Positions 10,601 through 16,797 of a stretch of 64,000 nucleotides of DNA are shown here, in pieces (the stretch's first letter is position 1; the number at the start of each line of letters is the position of its first letter). Position numbers and translations under genes: made by a program. The notes beneath the pieces were generated by a model. It was not told the DNA's origin, searched no databases, and saw nothing but the letters and a program-made list of their open reading frames with translations. Source of the DNA: Geomonas subterranea (lineage in GTDB: Bacteria; Desulfobacterota; Desulfuromonadia; Geobacterales; Geobacteraceae); assembly GCF_019063845.1 (NCBI RefSeq), contig NZ_CP077683.1:3526501-3590500 (forward strand), given 5' to 3'.

Positions 10601-11630
10601 TGAGCCCCTTGGTGAGCAGCGCCTGTTCGGTCTGGTCCTGGATGATGTAGCCGGCAGCCTCGCCCGCGTAGACGTTGAGACGGGTGATGCCCCAGGAATG
10701 GTCGTGGTAGAACATGAGACGCGCGCTCTGCTGGTTGGTGTAGAAGAAGGTCATGGCACCCGGGCCCGGATCGGGCATGTCGGGGACGTTCTTCACGCTG
10801 ACGCCTGCGGGCCACGGGGTCATCTCATCCTTCGGAGTGGTCCACTGGTGCGGCGTACCGTCGCTGATCCAGGGGGTCACGCCGCCATGGAGGTGCAGAG
10901 TTGCCCTGTTGTCCTTGAAGCACATGTCGGATTTCGGATTGGCGGTGCACAGCGGGTTGCGCACGGTGTCGGTGACCGCGCCGGAGTCGGTGGGGGAAAC
11001 CATCGACATCGGCCCCATGCCGGAACCCATCATGGTCGCGTCAACGGGGAGGAACAGGTCGCCACCTGCGTCTTTGGGCAGCAGGTTGCGGAACAGGATC
11101 CTTACCGGACGGTCCTTCTGCGCCACGATGACGGGTCCGAGGTAGTTGGGGGGGGTCACGCCGGTGTAGCCGGCGATGGAAACCGTGCTGCCGTCAACCA
11201 GGGCGTTGGAGAGGGGTACCTGCTGGCCGGGGACCACGGTGGTGGAGAGCTGCACGTAGCCGCGCAGCAGGGTCGGCGGCAGGTCGGAATGCATCTTCTG
11301 GCGGTACTGCACCACGCCGATTTCGTAGTAGTCGGCGTCAGGATAGGTGGTGGTGTCGGCGACCGCTACCGGGAGGTACTGGCCCAGGTCGTTGGCATTC
11401 GCCTCGCCTAACCCCGGCAGGCGGTTCACGAACTTCTTGATGCCGCCGGAAGCAGCGCCGGTGACCGGGTCGACCGTCGGCAGCGGGCTCAGCGCCCAGT
11501 TGGGAGCCGGTCCGAAATAATGAGGGACTTTCGTTTCATCGATGGCCTGTGCCGGTGGGGGAGCCAGTCCCCACAGCGTGATCACCAGCGTCGCCAGGCA
11601 CGCTACCAATGTCGTTCTCAGCCTGTCCAT
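7698..11630 (-). CDS. Secreted multicopper oxidase with C-terminal fibronectin type III domains (OmpB-like)
   Basis: 1310 residues from the ATG at 11630, chosen because AAGGAGGAAGTT lies directly upstream; an in-frame ATG at 11654 has no such site. A signal peptide ends LAPPPAQA. All four copper-ligand motifs of a multicopper oxidase are present: HLHGG (~residue 244), YHDHSWG (~307), HPIHFH (~877) and HCHILSHEEMDMM (~985). From about residue 1030 to the end are three fibronectin type III-like repeats (LTLTWNDNSITETSFVV, VTITFTDNAITETGFVL, VVLNWQDLSSNETGFTI). Size, order and fusion resemble OmpB of Geobacter sulfurreducens, an outer-surface copper protein needed for insoluble Fe(III) reduction; this homology is from memory, not a search. 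Substrate could also be Mn(II). Second gene of an operon, 42 bp after the small basic protein gene. Confidence 0.88.
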   Translation of the reverse strand: MDRLRTTLVACLATLVITLWGLAPPPAQAIDETKVPHYFGPAPNWALSPLPTVDPVTGAASGGIKKFVNRLPGLGEANANDLGQYLPVAVADTTTYPDADYYEIGVVQYRQKMHSDLPPTLLRGYVQLSTTVVPGQQVPLSNALVDGSTVSIAGYTGVTPPNYLGPVIVAQKDRPVRILFRNLLPKDAGGDLFLPVDATMMGSGMGPMSMVSPTDSGAVTDTVRNPLCTANPKSDMCFKDNRATLHLHGGVTPWISDGTPHQWTTPKDEMTPWPAGVSVKNVPDMPDPGPGAMTFFYTNQQSARLMFYHDHSWGITRLNVYAGEAAGYIIQDQTEQALLTKGLIPGPDSTIPLIVQDRTFVPQGDKVARTGQLYDQDPTWDADRWGGFGNLWYHHVYMPAQNPSDPSGMSAFGRWMYGPWFWPPAKPMYPPIKNPRYNMDPATAFTTPLPVACNLNDPATWQYQTDPFCEPELIPGTPNISVGMEQFNDTPVVNGTVYPYTTVDPKAYRLRILNAANDRFFNLHMYVADANTASASLNADGNPIGGTEVAFKAAELAAAQLDPNVFPTPDTNLSPKGPDWIQIGSEGGFLPAPAVIPPQPITWITDPTRFDVGNVDQHSLALAPAERADVIVDFSKYAGQTLILYNDAPAAYPARVASYDYYTGSPDLSPVGAPGVIPGYGPNTRTVMQIRVNPLPDPTVTPAPFDLAALQTAFAHQADGSGVFESGQHPIIVGQAAYNTAYGTTFPAASWCNAPGSTNHSCDGFARISDQGGDLFGFNTLLGPATKLQIPLQPKALHDEMNAVAFDEFGRMTANMGLEAVPAAPGAQNVILYPYVNPATELIDGTNLPKGDVNVTPISTQDGTQIWKITHNGVDTHPIHFHLYDVQVLNRVTWDNIIIPPDANELGWKDTVRISPLEDTIVALRPIVPTLPFEIPNSVRLLNPMMPAGSTAMFEPTDVSGNPTNPIINQLVNFGWEYVWHCHILSHEEMDMMRPVSLALPPKQADGLAFTTTGSGNKARLTLTWNDNSITETSFVVQKTTNGTTWTNVGTIASPLDQANTTGVKTLQDPAVYNPNVVAKYQVVAQNTVGYGGQMPSLTVKSVSAPLLTGTVPADPTNLTATLVAGPKVTITFTDNAITETGFVLERSVNGGAFVQIAALPARSNTGSVSYTDNLTLSAADATYAYRVAAVNVAGLSGYAVSPTILLPAQPAAPGSFTAVSGPNTGNSRSVVLNWQDLSSNETGFTIQRATDSGFTKNLNSVTVNAGVTTLTQTGLARNTNYWYRIRSNNGTIVSSGWVNAAPFPITTNP

Positions 11631-11672
11631 AACTTCCTCCTTTTTACATATCAAGGTCGTTTCTTTGCTGGT

Positions 11673-11891
11673 TTACTTCTTCATCGCCTGCTGTCTCTTC
11701 GCGTGTCCTCTTTTTTCCAATTCCTGCATCTTCTTGCTTCGTTCCATCTTGGCCTGCGCTACCTTCTTGGCATTCTGGATTCCCTTTGCCGTCTTGGGAG
11801 CCGCGCCCTTCCCGGCCGGAGCTGCATTCGCGGCTACCGCCAGCGAAAGGGATAGTATCAGTCCCACTGTCATCGTTATTAATCGCCTCAT
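11673..11891 (-). CDS. Small basic secreted protein upstream of the multicopper oxidase
   Basis: 72 residues: a clear signal peptide (MRRLITMTVGLILSLSLAVAANA, cleavage after ANA) followed by a ~49-residue mature part very rich in Lys and Ala, with TAKGIQNAKKVAQAKMERSK and a Lys/Gln/Met-rich end. No cysteine or histidine cluster suggests metal binding apart from several methionines. A GGAGG site (plus 11900-11904) sets the ATG. It sits 42 bp before the oxidase gene with no terminator between, so they are very likely co-transcribed and the protein may help export or anchor the oxidase. The function is inferred only from position. Confidence 0.75.
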   Translation of the reverse strand: MRRLITMTVGLILSLSLAVAANAAPAGKGAAPKTAKGIQNAKKVAQAKMERSKKMQELEKRGHAKRQQAMKK

Positions 11892-12422
11892 AACCGTTTC
11901 CTCCTTTGCGCCCTGTAGTTGTCATGTCACCGTTTCGATCACAGTTTCAGTCCCTTTTTGGCTGAACCAATGCCCAAGTAATTACAGGGACCGTGCCACA
12001 ATGGCGAAAAATTTTTTATTCATAAATATCAGGCTGTTACAGGCAGAGGAACGTGCGGAGCGTGGCAGCGACGGCTGTCGCGAATAGAAGGTGCCGCCGC
12101 AGGCGCAGCGGGGGTAAATCCGCTCCAGCCATAGATCCGCACCCCCCGTATACGCTTTGTGACAAGTGGATGTTTTTTTGCACCCCTTCGTGAAGTTAAT
12201 CTCAGGGTGGGGATGAGCTTCTCACCTGGGCATGTCCCGGGGGAGAGAGATGGCTGTCTCAGGGTTTTCGAAATGGTAATTGTTTCTTCTTCACTTTGGG
12301 GCCAGAGGATATTACTATGGGCGCGATAAGTGCTCGTGATCATTTCCAGTTGGCGGCGAACGGCACTCATGCGTGCGGTGCCCAACGAAGCGGGCAGCTA
12401 CATTCATTACGGAGGAGGGAAC
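11892..12422. other. Divergent intergenic region, 531 bp
   Basis: This separates the minus-strand oxidase operon from the plus-strand lipoprotein. It holds the weak sigma-54-like site at 11982-11998, an A/T-rich tract around 12008-12030, and at 12411-12420 the GGAGGAGG ribosome site of the lipoprotein. No convincing small gene, RNA gene or riboswitch was found in the rest. Confidence 0.5.
11982..11998 (-). promoter_or_regulatory. Weak sigma-54-like promoter for the multicopper oxidase operon
   Basis: The minus strand reads TGGCACGGTCCCTGTAA: a perfect -24 element (TGGCACG) with the -12 dinucleotide at the right spacing, but GT where GC is expected. It lies about 90 bp before the first gene of the operon. 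Confidence 0.35.
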
Positions 12423-13028
12423 ATGAAGAAGAAGTTAGTAGTACTGGGGTTGGCGGCTATCGCTGTGATGGGTATTAGCGGGTGCGCCATTACGACAGAC
12501 ACCATAGCGGTGAACTACCAGCCCCAGACCGGGGTGACCCCCCTGCAGGGCGCCCAGTCGGTGGTGGTGGACGTTAAGGTAAAGGACAACCGGCTCATCC
12601 AGGACAAGGTCAGTTGCAAGAAGAACGGTTTCGGCATGGAAATGGCGCGCATCATAACCGCCGAGGACGTGAACATTACGTTCAAGAAGGCTCTGGAGCA
12701 GGAGCTGAAGGCACGCGGCTTCGCCATCGGCCCCGAGGCCCTGGTCACCGTGGACGCCGAGCTGAACAAGTTCTACAGCGACTTCAAGATGGGCTTCGTT
12801 TCCGTCGACGCCCTCGCCGAGTGCAGCCTCGGCGTCACGGTTAAAGGCAAGAAAGGGAACCTGCTCTTCTCCCGCCAGTACATGACCGAGGGAGCCGAGC
12901 GCAACGGCATGATCGCCGGTGGTGACAATGCGCGGCTCGCCCTGGAGCAGGCCCTCGCCCAGGGGATGCAGAAACTCTTCGCCGATCCCGCCTTCATCGC
13001 GGCGTTATTGGACGCCTCCAAAAGCTGA
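12423..13028 (+). CDS. YajG-type lipoprotein
   Basis: 201 residues from the ATG at 12423, which follows GGAGGAGGGAAC; an in-frame upstream ATG lacks a ribosome site and would bury the signal peptide. The N-terminus MKKKLVVLGLAAIAVMGISGC ends in a good lipobox with Cys21. The mature part has the YajG-like pattern: an early QSVVVDVKVKDNR strand, a helix around NITFKKALEQELKARGFAIG, then LVTVDAELNKFYSDF and a final helix with LALEQALAQGMQKLFADP. Such proteins are outer-membrane lipoproteins of unknown function. Alone in its transcript, followed by a GC-rich hairpin. Confidence 0.78.
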   Translation: MKKKLVVLGLAAIAVMGISGCAITTDTIAVNYQPQTGVTPLQGAQSVVVDVKVKDNRLIQDKVSCKKNGFGMEMARIITAEDVNITFKKALEQELKARGFAIGPEALVTVDAELNKFYSDFKMGFVSVDALAECSLGVTVKGKKGNLLFSRQYMTEGAERNGMIAGGDNARLALEQALAQGMQKLFADPAFIAALLDASKS

Positions 13029-13037
13029 TCACCCTCC

Positions 13038-13076
13038 CCGGCTCCGCCTTTCTCACCAACCTGGGCGGAGCCGGGT
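13038..13076 (+). terminator. Hairpin after the YajG-type gene, weak terminator
   Basis: CCCGGCTCCGCC (13038-13049) pairs perfectly with 13065-13076; the following bases (TATCTCTC) are only moderately T-rich. Confidence 0.5.
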
Positions 13077-13135
13077 ATCTCTCCCCTCCCTATACGCACC
13101 TCCCTCACATTCCCTTCCCATCACAAGATGTGTCA

Positions 13136-13163
13136 TTGACTTGTCCCTGAAATGTTGTATCTG
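13136..13163 (+). promoter_or_regulatory. Possible sigma-70 promoter for the hydrolase
   Basis: TTGACT at 13136-13141 is a good -35; 16 bases later TATCTG is a poor -10. It is about 75 bp before the start codon. Confidence 0.3.
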
Positions 13164-13238
13164 AACAGCTTGCGCAGGATCCGGCCGCCGGAGAACCGCT
13201 GTCCGCCACCGTCAGGGTGCGGAAGCCAAGGAGGTACG

Positions 13239-14078
13239 ATGAGCTACATCACCGTGGGGAAGGAGAACTCCAGCAGTATCGATCTGTATTACGAGGATCT
13301 GGGTGAAGGACAGCCGGTGGTGCTGATCCACGGCTGGCCGCTCAGCGGGAGGTCCTGGGAGAGGCAGGTCCCATCCCTGCTGGAAGCGGGATACCGGGTG
13401 GTGACCTATGACCGGCGCGGCTTCGGCCAGTCGGGCAGGCCCTCCAGCGGCTACGACTACGACACGCTGGCCGCCGATCTCAACGCGCTCTTGAACGCGC
13501 TCGACCTGCGCGACGCGGTACTGGTGGGATTTTCAATGGGAGGTGGCGAGGTGGCGCGCTACCTGGGTCGCTACGGGTCGGAGCGGATCCGGAAGGCGGT
13601 GTTCATGGCGGCGGTGACGCCGTTTCTGCTGAAGATGCCGGATAACCCCGCGGGGGTGGAAGGGGAGGTATTCCAGGGTATCCGGCAGGGGATCAGGAGC
13701 GACCGGCTCTCCTTTTTGACCAGCTTTCTCGGCAACTTCTACAACGTGTACGCCTTCGGGGGGAAAAAGGTGAGCGAAGAGGCGCTGCGTCTTAGCTGGA
13801 ACATAGCGGCGCAGGCCTCCCCCATCGCGACGCTCTCCTGCGTGGACTCCTGGCTTACCGATTTCCGGGAGGACCTGTTGAGCATCAAGATCCCGACCCT
13901 GGTCATCCATGGCGACGACGACCGGATCCTCCCCTTCGCGGCCACCGGGAGTCGCACCCATGAAGCGCTGCAGGGAAGCCGTCTCATCGTGGTCGCGGGC
14001 GCGCCGCACGGCCTGAACTGGACCCATGCCGAAGAGGTGAACGACGGTTTGATCGATTTCTTGCAGGAAGCGCTATAA
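13239..14078 (+). CDS. Alpha/beta hydrolase of the cofactor-free haloperoxidase/perhydrolase type
   Basis: 279 residues from the ATG at 13239, which follows AAGGAGG at 13228-13234. The fold signature is complete: oxyanion segment VVLIHGWPLSGRSWE, nucleophile elbow GFSMGGGEVARY with catalytic serine, acid in HGDDDRILP, and histidine in AGAPHGLNWTH. GFSMGGGE with YDRRGFGQS is typical of the bacterial non-haem chloroperoxidase and aryl-esterase group. Substrate cannot be predicted; the halogenating activity named for the family is usually a side reaction. Cytoplasmic, no signal peptide. Followed by a repeat cluster, not by a partner gene. Confidence 0.85.
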   Translation: MSYITVGKENSSSIDLYYEDLGEGQPVVLIHGWPLSGRSWERQVPSLLEAGYRVVTYDRRGFGQSGRPSSGYDYDTLAADLNALLNALDLRDAVLVGFSMGGGEVARYLGRYGSERIRKAVFMAAVTPFLLKMPDNPAGVEGEVFQGIRQGIRSDRLSFLTSFLGNFYNVYAFGGKKVSEEALRLSWNIAAQASPIATLSCVDSWLTDFREDLLSIKIPTLVIHGDDDRILPFAATGSRTHEALQGSRLIVVAGAPHGLNWTHAEEVNDGLIDFLQEAL

Positions 14079-14089
14079 ACACAAAAACA

Positions 14090-14280
14090 AAACCATTGGC
14101 CACGGAGAAAATCTGAGGAAATCTGAGAGAGGCAAAAACAATCTTCTGGTTTAAACCAAAAGCTTTGCCTGGTTGCTTTTCTCAGACGTCCTCAGGAGTT
14201 CTCCCTGCCAGTGGTTTTGTTGTTTAAGTCTTTTTGTTTTTCTCGGAAGTTCTCAGATTTCCTCCGTGGCTAATGGTTCT
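14090..14280. repeat. Three-block inverted repeat element, copy A
   Basis: Three related ~45-bp blocks. Block 1 (14090-14136) reads forward from AACCATTGGCCACGGAGA with ATCTGAGGAAATCTGAGA. Blocks 2 (14165-14218) and 3 (14228-14280) read in reverse, ending CTGCCAGTGGTTTT and CCTCCGTGGCTAATGGTTCT. Block 3 overlaps the 3' end of the aminotransferase gene and supplies its stop codon at 14270-14272. Confidence 0.85.
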
Positions 14281-15454
14281 GGTTTTCAGTTTTGAACTCC
14301 CTGAACCGCTGCACCGCCTCGGGTATCGTTTCCTCCCTGATGTTCCCGAAGGCGAGCCTAAGATACCCCTCCAGCCCCGGCCCGAACACCTCGCCGGGGA
14401 GAAGCAGCATTCCCGACTCCTCGACCAGCCGCTTCGCCACCTCCCGGCCGCTCCTCCCCGCACAGGGGTGCGCGACCCAGCCGAAAAAGGGACCGCTCGC
14501 CACCAGCCGGAACGGGTTCCCCGGCTTCGCCATCTCGCCCCGGAACACCTCGTGGCGCCGCTCCATCATGACCCGGTTCTCCGCCACCCACCCGGAAAGG
14601 TGGTCGAAGCCGTACTGCACCGCGTGCTGGGTGACCCGGGGCTGACAGACCGCCATGGTGTCCTGGGCCTTCAGGGCGTGCCCGATGAACCTCTCCGAGG
14701 CGGCCAGCATCCCGGCCCGGTACCCGGTGAGCGCGAAGGTCTTGCCGAAGGAGGCGATATGGACGAAGTGGTCCCCCCAGGAGGGATCCCGGAACAGCCC
14801 GTGAGGCCGCACGCCGCCGGTGATGAAGCTGTTGTAGGTCTCGTCCAGCACCAGCGCCACGTTGCGCCGGCGGGCCAGTTCGTGGAGCTCCTGCACGGTT
14901 TCGGGGGGGATCACCGCTCCGGTGGGGTTACTGGGGGTGACGAGGAGGATGGCGCGGGTCTTCGCGGTGACGAGACCGGCGATGGCGGCGACGTCGGGGA
15001 GGCCGCCGGTCGACTCGTCAAAGGGGGCGAAAACGGCGCGTATCCCCAGGGCGGCGAGCGCCATGGGGTGGTCGAAGTAGGCCGGCAGTTGCACGATGAC
15101 CTCGTCGCCGGCGCGGCACAGCGTCACCATGGCGAGCCACAGCGCCTGGCTGGCGCCGATGGTGAGGCAGATCTGGGATGGTTCGATGCGGGCGTCGTAG
15201 AGCTTTCTGTAGCCGCGGCAGACCGCCTCGCGCACCTCGGGGAGCCCCTCGTCGATGCTGTAGCGGGAGGTGAGCGGGTCGCGCATCACCTGCGCCAGGT
15301 GGTCGATCAGCTCCGGCGGGGGCGGGTAATCCGGGATCGCCTGGCAGAGGTCGATCAGCGAGAGCTTGGGATTGGCGGCCGCCAGCCATCCCTTGACCTC
15401 CGAGATCGGCGGCGGGTGGACCCCCTCTATCAGTTCAGACACCGGAAACTTCAT
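14270..15454 (-). CDS. PLP-dependent class I/II aminotransferase
   Basis: 394 residues, fold type I. Visible motifs: the SNPTG loop, then LVLDETYNSF with the aspartate that pairs with the PLP ring nitrogen, and ASFGKTFALTGYRAG with the lysine that forms the Schiff base; a late arginine in FRLAFGNI-type context (LRLAFGNIREE) binds the substrate carboxylate. AAGGAGGG precedes the ATG. Substrate is unclear; sequence style is that of aspartate/tyrosine-like aminotransferases. The last residues (ENQNH) and the stop codon are encoded by the repeat element that overlaps its 3' end, so the natural C-terminus may have been altered. Repeat copies lie on both sides, and the neighbour pilT is unrelated. 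Confidence 0.85.
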   Translation of the reverse strand: MKFPVSELIEGVHPPPISEVKGWLAAANPKLSLIDLCQAIPDYPPPPELIDHLAQVMRDPLTSRYSIDEGLPEVREAVCRGYRKLYDARIEPSQICLTIGASQALWLAMVTLCRAGDEVIVQLPAYFDHPMALAALGIRAVFAPFDESTGGLPDVAAIAGLVTAKTRAILLVTPSNPTGAVIPPETVQELHELARRRNVALVLDETYNSFITGGVRPHGLFRDPSWGDHFVHIASFGKTFALTGYRAGMLAASERFIGHALKAQDTMAVCQPRVTQHAVQYGFDHLSGWVAENRVMMERRHEVFRGEMAKPGNPFRLVASGPFFGWVAHPCAGRSGREVAKRLVEESGMLLLPGEVFGPGLEGYLRLAFGNIREETIPEAVQRFREFKTENQNH

Positions 15455-15477
15455 CCTCTTCCCTCCTTGAAACCTAA

Positions 15478-15699
15478 AAAACCATTGGCCACGGAGAAAA
15501 TCTGAGGAAATCCGAGAGAGGCAAAAGACAAGGCTTCGGGTTTAAAACCTAAAGCTTTGTCTCTTTCTTTTCAGATGGTCCCAGAAGTTCTCCTGCCAAT
15601 GGTTTTCAGTTCAGTCTTGCGGTTTTCTCCGAAATTCTCAGATTTTCTCCGTACCTGCGCGCTGTAGCGCTACGGTCCGCAAGCGTGGCCAATGGTTTC
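15478..15699. repeat. Three-block inverted repeat element, copy B
   Basis: Same architecture as the copy at 14090-14280: forward block from AACCATTGGCCACGGAGA (15479 on), reverse block ending CTCCTGCCAATGGTTTT (to 15605), and a third reverse block ending GTGGCCAATGGTTT (to 15698). In the third block a ~33-bp segment (about 15652-15684, containing GCGCTGTAGCGC) interrupts CTCCG / GTGGCC. Confidence 0.85.
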
Positions 15700-15711
15700 G
15701 CCTTTCCGTTC

Positions 15712-16785
15712 TCAGTGCTCCTGCGGCTGGGAGGTGAGGTACTGCTCGAACTGCCGCTTGTCCTGGCAGCAGCGGTACGCCTCTTCCGGCGACACCTTCT
15801 TGGTCTTCAACAGATCCAGGATGTGCTGATCCATGAGCTGCATGCCGTCCTTCCTCCCTGTCTGCATGATGGACGGGATCTGGAAGGTCTTACCCTCGCG
15901 GATCAGGTTGCCGATGGCGGGGTTCCAGACCATGATCTCCTGCGCCGCGGCGCGCCCCTTGCCGTCCGCGGTCTTCAGGAGCTGCTGGCAGACCACCCCC
16001 TTGAGCGACTCGGAGAGGATGGCGCGCACCTGCTCCTGGGCGTCCTTGGGGAAGACGTCGATGATGCGGTCCACGGTCTTCGCGGCCGAACTCGTGTGCA
16101 GGGTGCCGAAGACCAGGTGACCGGTCTCGGCGGCGCTCATGGCGAGGCTGATGGTCTCCAGGTCGCGCATCTCACCCACCAGGATGACGTCCGGGTCCTC
16201 CCTCAACGCCGCCCTGAGGGCGCTCGCGAAGCTCTCCGAGTGCTCCCCGATCTGGCGCTGGTTGAAGAGCGACATCTTGTTCTCGTGGATGAACTCGAGC
16301 GGGTCCTCGAGGGTGAGGATGTGCTCGCGCCGCGTGCTGTTGATCAGGTCGATCATGGCGGCCAGCGTGGTCGATTTGCCGCTCCCGGTGGGGCCGGTGA
16401 CCAGCACCATCCCCTTCCTGAGCCTGGTCATGTTGCGGATCCCCTCGGGAAGGCCCAGGTCGTCCGCGGAGAGGATCTTGCTCGGGATGATGCGGAACAC
16501 CGCCGCGATGCCGCGGTGCTGCATCATGTAGTTGCCGCGGAAACGGGCCAGCCCCGGCACCGAGTAGGCGAAGTCGAGGTCGTGCTTCTCCTCGAAGTAC
16601 TCGCGCTGCTTGGGGGTCAGTATCTCGTACAGAATCGCCTTCAGTTCCTCGTGCGAGAGGGTCTTGAAGTTCTGGCGCTCCATCTCGCCGCGCAAACGGA
16701 AGATCGGCGGGGAACCCGCGGAAAGGTGCAAATCGGAAGCACCGGCGTCGTTTAGCAGCTTGAACAGCGCATCAATCCTTGCCAT
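15712..16785 (-). CDS. pilT: Type IV pilus retraction ATPase PilT
   Basis: 357 residues, normal PilT length. It is the hexameric cytoplasmic ATPase that depolymerises pilin for twitching motility. Motifs in order: N-terminal PAS-like domain with SDLHLSAGSPPIFRLRGE, Walker A GPTGSGKST, Asp box TLEDPLEF, Walker B EDPDVILVGEMRD, His box TGHLVFGTLHT, and the PilT-specific GNLIREGKTFQIPSIMQTG (the AIRNLIRE-type loop). GGAGAG precedes the ATG. It starts 12 bp after the pilB-like gene and is probably co-transcribed with it. The pilus structural genes are not in this window. Confidence 0.96.
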   Translation of the reverse strand: MARIDALFKLLNDAGASDLHLSAGSPPIFRLRGEMERQNFKTLSHEELKAILYEILTPKQREYFEEKHDLDFAYSVPGLARFRGNYMMQHRGIAAVFRIIPSKILSADDLGLPEGIRNMTRLRKGMVLVTGPTGSGKSTTLAAMIDLINSTRREHILTLEDPLEFIHENKMSLFNQRQIGEHSESFASALRAALREDPDVILVGEMRDLETISLAMSAAETGHLVFGTLHTSSAAKTVDRIIDVFPKDAQEQVRAILSESLKGVVCQQLLKTADGKGRAAAQEIMVWNPAIGNLIREGKTFQIPSIMQTGRKDGMQLMDQHILDLLKTKKVSPEEAYRCCQDKRQFEQYLTSQPQEH

Positions 16786-16797
16786 GTCTTCTCTCCG

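Noticed and set aside
7695-11411. A very long open frame on the plus strand, antisense to the multicopper oxidase
   Set aside because: Its product is a Val/Gly/Arg-rich string with no domains, and it mirrors the codon bias of the oxidase on the other strand, whose copper motifs and signal peptide are clear.
12092-12410. Riboswitch (c-di-GMP type) ahead of the lipoprotein
   Set aside because: The conserved core and paired arms of the GEMM class could not be found in this stretch.
12317-12478. 60-codon frame overlapping the YajG-type lipoprotein start
   Set aside because: Out of frame with a strong ribosome site that fits the lipoprotein, and no protein features.
14079-15712. A composite transposon around the aminotransferase
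   Set aside because: The flanking repeats have no transposase gene and no target duplication could be identified; only the repeats themselves are supported.
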